From Methanomassiliicoccales archaeon (GTDB taxonomy: Archaea > Thermoplasmatota > Thermoplasmata > RBG-16-68-12 > SOIM01), in the NCBI GenBank assembly GCA_030593295.1, contig JAUVHO010000011.1, positions 1 through 45,638 on the forward strand: 45,638 nt of DNA, given 5' to 3'. Shown one piece after another: positions 15,090-24,056 of the stretch. Every line of letters begins with the position of its first letter. The stretch's first letter is position 1. The position numbers and the translations under genes were made by a program. The notes beneath the pieces were generated by a model. The model did not search any database. It had not been told where the DNA came from and saw only the letters and a list, made by a program, of their open reading frames with translations.

Positions 15090-17930
15090 CTACTCTTCCT
15101 TTAGTTTCTTGATCTTGCGCCTTCTCTTCCTCTTTCCACCTTTCATCATCATGAAGGCGACAATGCCCGCCACCACGCCAGCAACGGCGATCCCCGCTCC
15201 GACAATGAGCCAGGGGAAGTCGCCGCCGGCCGTGGTTACATCGGCCACCACGGTCAAGGTGAAGTTCCTGTCAGTAGGTTCGTGGTTGGCCAAAGTGGCG
15301 GTAATGGTGATCAAATGGTCTTGATCTGAGTCCACTGCCGGCGCTATGAATTCGATGTTCTCGACGCTGTTGATGAAACCGTTCGTATCGGTGGTTCCAC
15401 TGCTGGGAGTGATCTCCGCTGGGGGATCAGAACTGATGACAACGCTTGCGCCATAGATCGGATTATCGTCCTGATCGGTGATCTTGACTCTCATCAGCGT
15501 TGGTCTTCCTTCCTCCATCAGGTCCCCACCCAGCAGGTTCACCAGCATGGACAGGAACAGTGCGCCGGGCGGATGTACAACGATCGTAATCGTAGCGTTC
15601 CTTGATTCAGGATAATTCGCGTGTGTTGCCTTCGCATAGATGAACATTGTTCGTTGAGTATCGTTCTTCACTAAGGTCGGCGGTTGGTAGGTCACCTTGA
15701 ACTGTCCGTTCAGGTCGGTGGTGCCAGTGACATAGTTGGATACTGTGGTTCCCAACACGAAATCCCCATCCGTGGAAGCAACGTATGCCTCAACTGTGGC
15801 CCCTTGAAGAACGTCACCGTCAGGGTCCCTAACGGTGGCAATGAACTTGGCTGTCTTATCGGTCTTGACCGCAGTCTGGATCGATGATGTTATTCGCAAC
15901 GGATCCGGCGGAGGCCGGTGAATGCCCAGCCAGGACCAGTAGGAGAAGATTGTTCCTGCCGCGCCTACAGTCCAGTTGGTGAACTTGTCGGACCTGTAGG
16001 CCTCGATGTTGGTCCTGAAGTACAGAACGTCGTATGGTCGGTCAAAGGCCAGCACACCCTGTGCCGTCTTGATGAGGTCGACCTGTTTCTGCGGATCGAG
16101 TTCCTCTCTGGCATCAAGTATCAGCTGGTCGAACTCGTCGCTCTGATATCCGGGATAGTTCTGACCCTGGGCCGCGTTCCTTGAGTAGAAGAAAGCATGG
16201 AAGTAGTCCGGTGGATCCGAACCTATCCTCCATCCGAGGATGAACATCTGGAAGTCTCGCGCGTCAATTCTCACTACGATCTCACCAAAGGCGGTTGGAA
16301 CCGATCTGGCATTTATTCCAGCTTCGTTCATCGCCTGTGCGATGAGAGTTCCGGCGGCGGCCCTGATCGGATCGTAGTCGGCGTTGGGGGTCAATATCTC
16401 TATCTCGCTATTGCCAATCTCCGGGAATGACCTGCACCCACTCGGGTTCGTATTGGAGCACGGACCGTCCGTGGAGGAATCCCATGGATCGTAGGTGTCG
16501 AGCAAAACGTCCGCCGCGGAGAGGTCGTACGGGAACTGGGGCAGTGAGCTGTTGTACCATCTGGCCAGCGTCGGGCTCACAGGACCGTCAGCAACGATCC
16601 CGTAGTTCTGCAACAGACTGGTGACGATGGTCTTCTTGTCGATCAAGTGCGCAACGGCCTGTCGGAAGTTCTTGCCCAGGTCCGGGTTCCGAGGATCTCC
16701 ACCTTGGTATCCGAAAGGCTCCCCTCTCATATTGTAAGATAGATAGAAGAAACCCTTTTCGGCCGTGCTTGTGATGCCGATGTTGGCGTCGTTAAGCAGC
16801 TCCGGAACGAATGCGGGTGGGATCGACCATGCGATGTAGTCAACGGCACCGCTCCTGAGGGCGAAGACGGCTGTCTGGGTGGTCTTGAACACCTTGAAGA
16901 GCATCCCGTTGATGTACGGCTTGTGGATGTATCCTTCACCTGTGTAGAAATCTTCGAACCTGGTAAGACTGGAGAACTTGCCGGGTTCCCACTGGTCGAA
17001 CATGAACGCGCCGGTTCCAATCACGTATTCGTCCGGAATGTCCCAGCTCTCGGCCAGACTGTAGTCGAACTTCCTGCCGTCGCTCTCCGGCACGCCGTTC
17101 CCGGTATCGGGATCATAGGCAATGCCGAAGGAGGCCATGGCAGATCCGTCTATGTTCTTGTGAATGCCGCACTTGAAGGTTGATGTGTCCTTCTGATAGA
17201 TGCAGCCTGTACCCTCCCAGAGATATGTGGGGAGTACACTCCAGGACATTGTGGCTCTGTAGAAGTTGGCATACGGGGCCTGCTGCTTGAAATGCACAGC
17301 GGCTCTCAGACTCGTGTTGTAGCTGGGGTCAGAGTAGTCCTTGGTCGTAATGCCCCAATCCGATGTCTCGCTGAATCCCTTCAACTCATTGAGATGCAGC
17401 CATCTTGTGATGCTGTAGTTCGATCCAGGCAGGTTGTTCTGGTCCTTCAATACGTCCAGTGAGATGGTCCTTGGATCCTTTGCCCACATGTGGTACGTGA
17501 ACAGAAGATCCTCAATGGTCGCCTGATATCCGTCATGGAAAAAGACGCCGTTGAAGTCGTAAAATGTAGTCACTTCCAGAGGTTTTCCGGGAATGCTTGT
17601 GAATTCTCCGTACTCATTATCCTGGAATATCCCGTCTCCGTTGACATCAGTACCTTTCAGGATATACGGCATCAATTCCTCGGTCTCCGGATTCATCTGG
17701 GTCACAGAATCGTACACCGGTCCCAGAACGTTCTGGGTCCATACGTCGCCAGATGCGAGTATGTTCCTGGTCTTGGGTTCGTCCTGTGCTCCTATGCTCA
17801 GAATCACATCTTCGTCCCCTCTCGTGTTGTCCCCAGCGACATACAGGGGAAACGAACCGAGCAGCAGGGAGAATACAAGTAATACGCTCACAATAGAGGC
17901 TATTCCTCTTCGGCTGTTTCTTCCGCCCAT
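15090..17930 (-). CDS. oppA: Peptide-binding protein of the importer, membrane-anchored (SBP family 5), copy 1
   Basis: About 946 residues. Signal peptide at the N-terminus, a family 5 solute-binding domain (about 40-620), an Ig-like/invasin-type beta region (about 640-900), and a C-terminal membrane helix with a basic tail (AGIAVAGVVAGIVAFMMM then KGGKRKRRRK), so it is tethered at both the fold and gene level to the membrane transporter. An EF-hand-like loop DVNGDGIFQDNE is inserted near residue 120. The second ATG (17930) is chosen because GGAGG lies seven bases upstream; the track start at 17957 is a TTG. It leads the permease/ATPase operon and is a clear paralogue of the protein at 19306-22773. 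Confidence 0.92.
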   Translation of the reverse strand: MGGRNSRRGIASIVSVLLVFSLLLGSFPLYVAGDNTRGDEDVILSIGAQDEPKTRNILASGDVWTQNVLGPVYDSVTQMNPETEELMPYILKGTDVNGDGIFQDNEYGEFTSIPGKPLEVTTFYDFNGVFFHDGYQATIEDLLFTYHMWAKDPRTISLDVLKDQNNLPGSNYSITRWLHLNELKGFSETSDWGITTKDYSDPSYNTSLRAAVHFKQQAPYANFYRATMSWSVLPTYLWEGTGCIYQKDTSTFKCGIHKNIDGSAMASFGIAYDPDTGNGVPESDGRKFDYSLAESWDIPDEYVIGTGAFMFDQWEPGKFSSLTRFEDFYTGEGYIHKPYINGMLFKVFKTTQTAVFALRSGAVDYIAWSIPPAFVPELLNDANIGITSTAEKGFFYLSYNMRGEPFGYQGGDPRNPDLGKNFRQAVAHLIDKKTIVTSLLQNYGIVADGPVSPTLARWYNSSLPQFPYDLSAADVLLDTYDPWDSSTDGPCSNTNPSGCRSFPEIGNSEIEILTPNADYDPIRAAAGTLIAQAMNEAGINARSVPTAFGEIVVRIDARDFQMFILGWRIGSDPPDYFHAFFYSRNAAQGQNYPGYQSDEFDQLILDAREELDPQKQVDLIKTAQGVLAFDRPYDVLYFRTNIEAYRSDKFTNWTVGAAGTIFSYWSWLGIHRPPPDPLRITSSIQTAVKTDKTAKFIATVRDPDGDVLQGATVEAYVASTDGDFVLGTTVSNYVTGTTDLNGQFKVTYQPPTLVKNDTQRTMFIYAKATHANYPESRNATITIVVHPPGALFLSMLVNLLGGDLMEEGRPTLMRVKITDQDDNPIYGASVVISSDPPAEITPSSGTTDTNGFINSVENIEFIAPAVDSDQDHLITITATLANHEPTDRNFTLTVVADVTTAGGDFPWLIVGAGIAVAGVVAGIVAFMMMKGGKRKRRRKIKKLKEE

Positions 17931-17990
17931 TTCCATTCCTCCTCTCCTGACCGCCAAGAAGGCAGAGTGAGAGTGGCATATTGGGTTGAC

Positions 17991-18026
17991 ATTAAATACT
18001 TTTTCTTGTCAACTGAATATACAGTT
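17991..18026 (-). promoter_or_regulatory. Promoter of the opp operon: box A plus upstream inverted repeat
   Basis: The minus strand has AGTATTTAAT (18000-17991) as box A, giving a leader of about 35-40 bases that carries the GGAGG ribosome site. Ten bases upstream of box A lies the dyad AACTG-aatata-CAGTT (18011-18026), a typical place for an archaeal activator or repressor. The membrane regulator encoded next door is an obvious candidate to bind it. Confidence 0.5.
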
Positions 18027-18047
18027 TCTGTTTATGCTGGGGGGAAT

Positions 18048-18088
18048 ATATAAGGAAATTTGTAAGCGGTTTTGTGTATTATATAACC
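18048..18088 (-). promoter_or_regulatory. Repeated upstream element, copy S
   Basis: The minus-strand core ACACAAAAcCgCtTACAAAT...CTTATAT is matched by copy R at 19271-19312 at about 31 of 42 positions with one gap. It ends in a TATA-like CTTATAT that may be a second, distal start for the opp operon. The 12-mer TTGTGGGTTCTT also occurs just beyond both copies (18105-18116 and 19338-19349). Confidence 0.5.
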
Positions 18089-18199
18089 ATTATGGTTGTG
18101 GGTTTTGTGGGTTCTTGGGTTTCTGTTGAAGTCGGGGACGGTCTTTGGGAAGCATAGGCTCTTGAGGATAAACCTGTGTCTGAAAACATATCTGAAAGG

Positions 18200-19234
18200 T
18201 CACAACCCGGTCGGGGATCCCGAATCGTCTGGGTAGTACATCCTCTTGCGGCCTTCTTTCCGCACCTGCACGAAGCCCTTCCTAGCCAGTATCCTGAGAT
18301 TGTAGCTTGCGACCTGCTGACTTATCCCCAGGTCCTCAGCGACGTCCTTCTGGGTCGGGGCCGGCCTGCGCCTCAAAGCGGCAAGAATGGTCATCTGCAT
18401 GTCGCTCAGTTTGACGCCCTTGTCCCGAGGGAACTTCATCTCTATGGGATAGAAACGCCGATAGATGCTCTCCTTTCTGGATTTGATGAATCCCTGGACC
18501 TCCAGTGTTCGTAGATGATAGGACAGGGTCCCGTTGGTGACCTTCATCTTCTCCCTGATCGAATTGTAGTGCTTGCCCGGGTTAGAGACGATGTATCCGT
18601 AGATCTGACCCCTAACGAAATGATCCAGGACCTCGTCCTTCTTTATCCTCGTATAAAGCGGGAAGGCGAAGATGTTGAAGAGCGAGAAGCCGGCGGATTC
18701 AGTGCTCGCGACGGCCATGGATGCGAAGGCCGCAAAAAGCGCTCCGAGCTGGAAGTACACGAAAGGGATTTCCTCCTCTTCCTCTTCCGGGGGCGGAACG
18801 ACGATGAAGATCTTGATGGAATCGTCCACTTTCTTCGAATCAAGAGCATCAGCAGAAGCAAGGACGGTGAAGTTGCCACCAACATCGTCCGCCGTCTCGA
18901 ACTCAGCCCACCAGATTCCGGTTTCATTTGCCGTTGTCAAATTAAGGTACTGGGTTCCGTGGGGATCTTCCATAGTGACGGACACATACGTACCATTCAC
19001 ATCTTCTCCTTCAACCAGGACCAGGCCTTGAAGAAGGAAGACTGATCCTGCCTCATGAGTCTCACCATCGGAGATGAATGACACAATGTAGAAGCTTTGC
19101 GGGCTTCCGGCGATGTTGGGAGTGGGTGAGATGTATCCAGGAGAGGAAGCACTGGATTCTTGAGGAATGAAGAAAAGCGAGAGGGCTAGAACAAAGGCAA
19201 CACTAACAGTGATAATGACCACGTTGGGTCGCAT
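18200..19234 (-). CDS. Membrane-bound regulator: outside beta domain plus two winged helices
   Basis: 344 residues. A signal/anchor helix (about 5-25), an outside beta-sandwich domain (about 45-148; ends NFTVLASADAL...IKIFIVVPP), an acidic linker (EEEEEE), one or two membrane segments (about 158-195), then two winged-helix domains inside the cell (about 198-265, GTLSYHLRTLEVQGFIKSRK; about 275-335, VAEDLGISQQVASYNLRIL with a final wing RKRMYY). This is a one-piece sensor and DNA-binding protein. It lies between two peptide-binding protein genes and probably controls them (inference). The start has its own box A (19268-19277) and a GAGAGG site. Confidence 0.85.
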   Translation of the reverse strand: MRPNVVIITVSVAFVLALSLFFIPQESSASSPGYISPTPNIAGSPQSFYIVSFISDGETHEAGSVFLLQGLVLVEGEDVNGTYVSVTMEDPHGTQYLNLTTANETGIWWAEFETADDVGGNFTVLASADALDSKKVDDSIKIFIVVPPPEEEEEEIPFVYFQLGALFAAFASMAVASTESAGFSLFNIFAFPLYTRIKKDEVLDHFVRGQIYGYIVSNPGKHYNSIREKMKVTNGTLSYHLRTLEVQGFIKSRKESIYRRFYPIEMKFPRDKGVKLSDMQMTILAALRRRPAPTQKDVAEDLGISQQVASYNLRILARKGFVQVRKEGRKRMYYPDDSGSPTGL

Positions 19235-19270
19235 TATTTCCTCTCTGAGAACATATTGGCCTTATGGACT

Positions 19271-19312
19271 ATATAAGTTCATTTGTAGGTGTTTTTGTGT
19301 GATATTTAATCC
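19271..19312 (-). promoter_or_regulatory. Repeated upstream element, copy R, with box A of the regulator
   Basis: Partner of the copy at 18048-18088. The shared part runs from a TTAAATAT/TTATATAAT end through ACACAAAA and TACAAAT to CTTATAT, which here continues into TATAG, the box A of the regulator gene (ATG 37 bases away). It overlaps the stop codon of the upstream binding-protein gene. Confidence 0.5.
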
Positions 19313-22300
19313 TTGTGTTCTTCCTCTGGGGTTGAGATTGTGGGTTCTTCGGAAGATACTACCTCTTCGGTTGATTCGTCGGATTCGGTTTTCTTTCTTG
19401 CCTTTGCCAACAAAATGAGAGAAGCGACCAACAGGACTACAATGACAGCAATCAAGCCCAGCCAACCAATGATAGGCAATATTCCTCCACACAGGGCCCC
19501 ATCCGGACAATCTGAAACAACTTCATTGTCGACGGTGAAGGGGATTTCGAGTGTCGTTGAATAATCAGTACCATCATAGGCCCTTAATCGGAGCGTGTGG
19601 TTACCGTTCTCAAGATCAAAGGTATTCAACAAGAAACTCCAGCGTGATGTGCCGGTTGCGTTCTGCCAACTGCCATCATCGATCCGAACTTCAACCCTGA
19701 TGATCTCGTCATTCCCATCCTCATCGCTGGCATCTCCCACGATATTGACTTCTCCAGAGAATTCCTGGCCTGGGGATATCGGTACAGAAACCACAGGAGG
19801 TTCGTTGTTATCGACGTACACTGTGACAGAGGATACCAAGGAGTAAGCAGCCCCGTCAAAGGACCTTGCGGAAATCGTGTGGGCGTCTTCTGACATGTTC
19901 TTGGTGTCGAGAATGAAGCTCCAGCTCTTAGTTCCACTTGCCATTTTCCAGCCGGTGCCATCGATATCAACCTCCACCATGTCCAATTGGTAGTCTCCAT
20001 CGGGGTCGTGAGCGGTTCCAAAAACGACAACCACGCCGCTGATCGTCTGGCCAGAGGACAATGAGGTTATTTCTACTTCCGGCTTCAAGTTGTTGATGAC
20101 TTTCAGAATCAGGCTCTCTTGTGCGGATTGGTGATCTGTCTTGACGGCCAAGATCGATATGAGATGATAGGTGTCCTGAATCACCATCGGAGCATTGAAT
20201 ATGACATTTGGCAAACCATCGATGAAGCCGTCGGTATCTGTGATTCCGCTGCTGGGATTGATGACCGCCGGAGGATCGGAATCGATGGTCACGCTCGCGC
20301 CGAGGACAGGGTTCTCGTCCCCATCAATGACCTGAATGCCAATAACCGCAGAACCTCCCTCGAGCACCAAATCGCCGCCCTGCAGATCGACCAATAAGGA
20401 GAGGAACTTGTCCCCTGGTGGGTGGACCCGAATGGAATCAGTAGTATTCATTGATTCATTGTATCCAGGATGTGTTGCCCAGGCATAAATGAAAACTGTC
20501 CTCGTGGTGTCGTTCTTTGCAAGAACGGGAGGAACATATGTCGCATGGAATTCCCCGTTCAGATCCGTCTGTCCGCTGACCAGGTTCGACCTTTGGACAC
20601 CGAGCAAGAATTCCCCATCTATTGGGTTCACGTAGACATTGACCGTAGCGTCGTAGATGGCACTCCCGTTGGAGTCGGTGACGGTAGCAGTGAACTCTGC
20701 TCTTTTGTCCGTCAACACATCAGTCTGGATTGAGGTGATGACCCTCAGGGGATCGGAAAGAGGCTCATGGATGCCTAGCCATGACCAGTAGTTGTAGATG
20801 CTCCCACAGGAGCCAACAGTCCAGTTGACGAACTTGTCAGACCTGTACGCCTCGATCATAGTCGGGAAATAGATCACATCGTACGGCCTGTCAAAGGCAA
20901 GAACTCCCTGGGATAGTTTGACCAAATCCATCTGGGTCGGACCGTCAAGTTCCTGTCGAGCCATAAGACTGAGCTGATCAAACTCATCGCTCTGATAGCC
21001 GGGAGAGTTGTCTCCTTGGGCTGCGTTCCTCGAATAGAAGAGGGAATGTAGGTACTCGGGGGGCTCCCGGCAGATCCTCTGATTGAGGAGAGCCATCTGA
21101 AAGTCTCTTGCTTCTATCCTGTCTTCGATTTCGGCCATTCCCATATGTTTCGATCTAGTATTGATTCCGACATCGTTCATGGCCTGTGATATCAAAGTGC
21201 CTGTCGCAGCCCTTATCGGGTCATACTCTGCATTGGGAGTAATGATCTCTATGGCGGAGTTCCCGATAACCGGAAACGTCCTGCATTTGCTTGGGTTCGC
21301 ACTAGTGCACGGACCGTCCATGGAGAGATCCCATGGATCATAAATGTCAAGCAAGGCGTCTGCCGCGATAGGGTCGTACTGGAACAGCGGCAATGAGCTG
21401 TTGTACCACTTACTCAGAACAGGGCTAACCGGTCCGTCGCCAACGATACCGTAGTTCTGCAGCAGACTGGTGACGACTGTCTTCTTGTCGATCAAGTGCG
21501 CAACGGCCTGTCGGAAGTTCTTGCCTAGGTCCCTCGCCGGATCTCCACCTTGGTATCCGAAAGGCTCCCCTCTCATATTGTATGTCAGATAGGTGAACCC
21601 TTCGGGCATTGTCGAGACGATGCTGATATTGGGGTCATCCATAAGCTCGGGCACGAAGGCAGGAGGAATGGACCATGCTATGTAGTCAATGGCCCCACTT
21701 CTAAGGGCGAAAACCGCGGTCTGGGTGGTCTTGTACACCTTGAAGAGCATTCCTTCAATATACGGAAGGTGGAGGTATGATTCCCCCACATAATACTCGT
21801 CGTTTCTGCTTAGACTTGAGAACTGACCGGGGACCCACTTGTCAAACATGAACGCCCCAGTTCCGATTACGTACTCGTCGGGAATGTCCCAGCTCTCGGC
21901 CAGAACGAAGTCAAAATCAAACGGATGGGAAGATGGCACACCATTCCCAGTAACAGGATCATAAGCAATGCCGAAGGAGTCCATGGGGGATCCGTCTGGG
22001 TTCTTGTGAATGTCACACTCGAAGGTTGAGGTGTCCTTCTCATAGATGCAGCCGGTGCCCTCCCAAAGATAGGTTGGCAAGACCCTCCTGGACAATGTTG
22101 ACCGGTAGAAATCCCAATAGGGAGCCTGTTGCTTGAAATGCACAGCGGCTCTCAGACTCGTGTCGTAGCTGGGGTCAGAGCAGTCCCTCGTAGTTATGGC
22201 CCAATCCGACGTCGTAGTGAATCCCTTCAGCTTGTTCAGATGCAGCCATCTTGTGATGCTGAAGTTCGAACCCGGAAGATTGTTCTTGTCCTTTAGAACG

Positions 22301-22773
22301 TCAAGGTCGATGTTTTTCGGGTTCATTGCTTCCACGTGGTAAGAGAACAGAAGATCTTCCACCGTCGCCTGGTACCCATCATGGAACAGAACGCCGTTGA
22401 AGTCGTAGAATGCGGTCACTTCCAGAGGTTTCGTAGGTATGTTTGCAAAGACTCCGTATTCATCGTCCTGGAAGACCCCGTCACCGTTGGCATCGGTTCC
22501 CTGTAATATGTAAGGTCTCAAATCCTCCGTCTTAGAGTCGATCTTGGTCACAGAATCGTACACAGGATCGAGAACGTTGTGGGTCCAGACGTCATTTGTA
22601 GCGAGTATGTTCCGGATTAATGGCTCTCCTTGTCCCCCGATCCTCAGAATTGGATCGCCTTGGGCCAAAACACTGTCAGGCATAACTACCGTGAATCCAC
22701 CAAGAACGATGGCAAGAACGATGAGATAGCTCATGGAAGATCCGAACGCCCTCCGATGATTCTCATGATCCAT
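19306..22773 (-). CDS. Peptide-binding protein (SBP family 5), membrane-anchored, copy 2 with extra Ig domains
   Basis: 1155 residues. Same plan as the copy at 15090-17930: signal peptide, family 5 binding domain (about 35-610), EF-hand-like loop (DANGDGVFQDDE), and invasin-like Ig region. It then adds two tandem Ig-like domains (about 905-1000 and 1000-1095), which share DPDGDYQLDMVEVDIDG / DEDGNDEIIRVEVRIDD and the closing SFDGAAYS / AYDGTDYS. A membrane helix (IIGWLGLIAVIVVLLVASLI) and a short E-rich tail end the protein. The start has GGAGG eight bases upstream. It has no permease genes of its own, so it probably feeds the same importer with a different peptide range. Confidence 0.92.
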   Translation of the reverse strand: MDHENHRRAFGSSMSYLIVLAIVLGGFTVVMPDSVLAQGDPILRIGGQGEPLIRNILATNDVWTHNVLDPVYDSVTKIDSKTEDLRPYILQGTDANGDGVFQDDEYGVFANIPTKPLEVTAFYDFNGVLFHDGYQATVEDLLFSYHVEAMNPKNIDLDVLKDKNNLPGSNFSITRWLHLNKLKGFTTTSDWAITTRDCSDPSYDTSLRAAVHFKQQAPYWDFYRSTLSRRVLPTYLWEGTGCIYEKDTSTFECDIHKNPDGSPMDSFGIAYDPVTGNGVPSSHPFDFDFVLAESWDIPDEYVIGTGAFMFDKWVPGQFSSLSRNDEYYVGESYLHLPYIEGMLFKVYKTTQTAVFALRSGAIDYIAWSIPPAFVPELMDDPNISIVSTMPEGFTYLTYNMRGEPFGYQGGDPARDLGKNFRQAVAHLIDKKTVVTSLLQNYGIVGDGPVSPVLSKWYNSSLPLFQYDPIAADALLDIYDPWDLSMDGPCTSANPSKCRTFPVIGNSAIEIITPNAEYDPIRAATGTLISQAMNDVGINTRSKHMGMAEIEDRIEARDFQMALLNQRICREPPEYLHSLFYSRNAAQGDNSPGYQSDEFDQLSLMARQELDGPTQMDLVKLSQGVLAFDRPYDVIYFPTMIEAYRSDKFVNWTVGSCGSIYNYWSWLGIHEPLSDPLRVITSIQTDVLTDKRAEFTATVTDSNGSAIYDATVNVYVNPIDGEFLLGVQRSNLVSGQTDLNGEFHATYVPPVLAKNDTTRTVFIYAWATHPGYNESMNTTDSIRVHPPGDKFLSLLVDLQGGDLVLEGGSAVIGIQVIDGDENPVLGASVTIDSDPPAVINPSSGITDTDGFIDGLPNVIFNAPMVIQDTYHLISILAVKTDHQSAQESLILKVINNLKPEVEITSLSSGQTISGVVVVFGTAHDPDGDYQLDMVEVDIDGTGWKMASGTKSWSFILDTKNMSEDAHTISARSFDGAAYSLVSSVTVYVDNNEPPVVSVPISPGQEFSGEVNIVGDASDEDGNDEIIRVEVRIDDGSWQNATGTSRWSFLLNTFDLENGNHTLRLRAYDGTDYSTTLEIPFTVDNEVVSDCPDGALCGGILPIIGWLGLIAVIVVLLVASLILLAKARKKTESDESTEEVVSSEEPTISTPEEEHKD

Positions 22774-22815
22774 TCTGCTTCCCTCCGTGACAACCTCCTT
22801 AGGTCACAGCAAATC

Positions 22816-22840
22816 TCAAATCACGTTTGAGGATATATAG
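22816..22840 (-). promoter_or_regulatory. Promoter of binding protein copy 2: box A plus dyad
   Basis: The minus strand has CTATATATC (22840-22832) as box A. Directly downstream, between box A and the expected start site, is TCAAA-tcacg-TTTGA (22816-22830), where a bound protein would block initiation. It is not the same sequence as the dyad of copy 1. Confidence 0.45.
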
Positions 22841-22961
22841 CCTTTCCTATGACGCGCCAGGAATCCGCTGGCCCATGCCTTTGCCGGAAAATTATCGAAA
22901 CAGATCTCAGCCAAATCTATTAGTACCCAGTGCACGATTTGAAGGCGGGTGTAGATTCTAG

Positions 22962-23957
22962 ATGGATATTGAACGGCAAAACACCTGCAGGCATTGCGGC
23001 GTTGAGCTCGATGAGACTTCGACCTGTCCTCTGTGCGGCGAGTTCTACGGTGTGTCCAAGACCGGAACCACTCCGATCCCCGTCAAATCGCAACTGCCGA
23101 CAACGATGATCACAGATGAGAGGAGCTGCAAGGTCTGCGGCCACATCATGGATGACGATACCCCCACTTGCCCCATGTGCAACAGCCCCATTCTGTCAGA
23201 AGAGAAGAAGGAACCTGAGTTCCGATGTCCGATATGCGAGAATCCCATCGAGCAGGACGCCTCGGTCTGCCCCTTCTGTGAGGTCGACCTTCAAGGAAAG
23301 GAGGAAGAGAAGAAGGAGATGAGCTTCAGGTGTCCAGCGTGTCAGGAGATAATGCAGATCGACGATCATCAATGCAAGAAATGCGGGGCAAAGATATGGC
23401 TGGACCTGGAGGAGGAAGTCCGCAGGATCGAGGAATACCGGTGTCCGATGTGCGATGAGGTTGCGCAAGAGGATTCCGAGAAATGTGCCAAGTGCGGCGC
23501 GGACATATGGATGCGAGATGAGGACGCCCTCAAAGAGGAGGCCACTTCCAAGTTGGAGGAGGCGGTGACCCAGATCAAGATCGAGAAAGAAGAAACTAGT
23601 TCCGACCTCTCGAACGCCATAGAGTTCCTGACGGTCGCACGGGAGGCAATGGACTTGAATGACTACGGAAGAGCATCAAGGTGCGCCTCGCTCAGCCTGG
23701 ACCTTGCCAGGTCCGCGGGGTTCCAAAAGAGATTGCTGGTTGATGCGCTGCAGAGAGCGGAGAATACGGTGACCCTGGTCAACAAAAAGGGCGGGGACGT
23801 GGTCAAGGCGATGGAACTTCTGGAGAGCTCCAAGGACGAGGTCCGGAAAGGCAACTACAGAAAGGCGCTGAAGATGGCCATAAGGGGAAAGGTGCTCGCC
23901 GAGTCCACGATCGGTCAAGAAGCAGTTCTGATGATAGATGCTGACAGTCTTGAATGA
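22962..23957 (+). CDS. Five-zinc-ribbon protein with helical-hairpin repeats
   Basis: 331 residues. Five CxxC...CxxC ribbons follow one another in residues 1-185: CRHC/CPLC, CKVC/CPMC, CPIC/CPFC, CPAC/CKKC and CPMC/CAKC. The last two share a CGA-[KD]-IWM/L ending. From about 190 to 331 it is helical, with two hairpin units such as GGDVVKAMELLESSKDEVRK followed by GNYRKALKMA. No enzyme motif, signal peptide or membrane helix is present, so it is a cytoplasmic scaffold or nucleic-acid/protein binder by inference. It is paralogous to the next gene, and its repeat unit recurs in the 1578-residue protein at 38950-43686. Confidence 0.85.
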   Translation: MDIERQNTCRHCGVELDETSTCPLCGEFYGVSKTGTTPIPVKSQLPTTMITDERSCKVCGHIMDDDTPTCPMCNSPILSEEKKEPEFRCPICENPIEQDASVCPFCEVDLQGKEEEKKEMSFRCPACQEIMQIDDHQCKKCGAKIWLDLEEEVRRIEEYRCPMCDEVAQEDSEKCAKCGADIWMRDEDALKEEATSKLEEAVTQIKIEKEETSSDLSNAIEFLTVAREAMDLNDYGRASRCASLSLDLARSAGFQKRLLVDALQRAENTVTLVNKKGGDVVKAMELLESSKDEVRKGNYRKALKMAIRGKVLAESTIGQEAVLMIDADSLE

Positions 23958-24056
23958 AATATCACTTCATGATAGATATTTGTTAATAGAATTGTGAGAT
24001 TGTCCTCAATCGGACATAATCATATTGAATCGTTCCAAAAATTACTTATTGATTGA

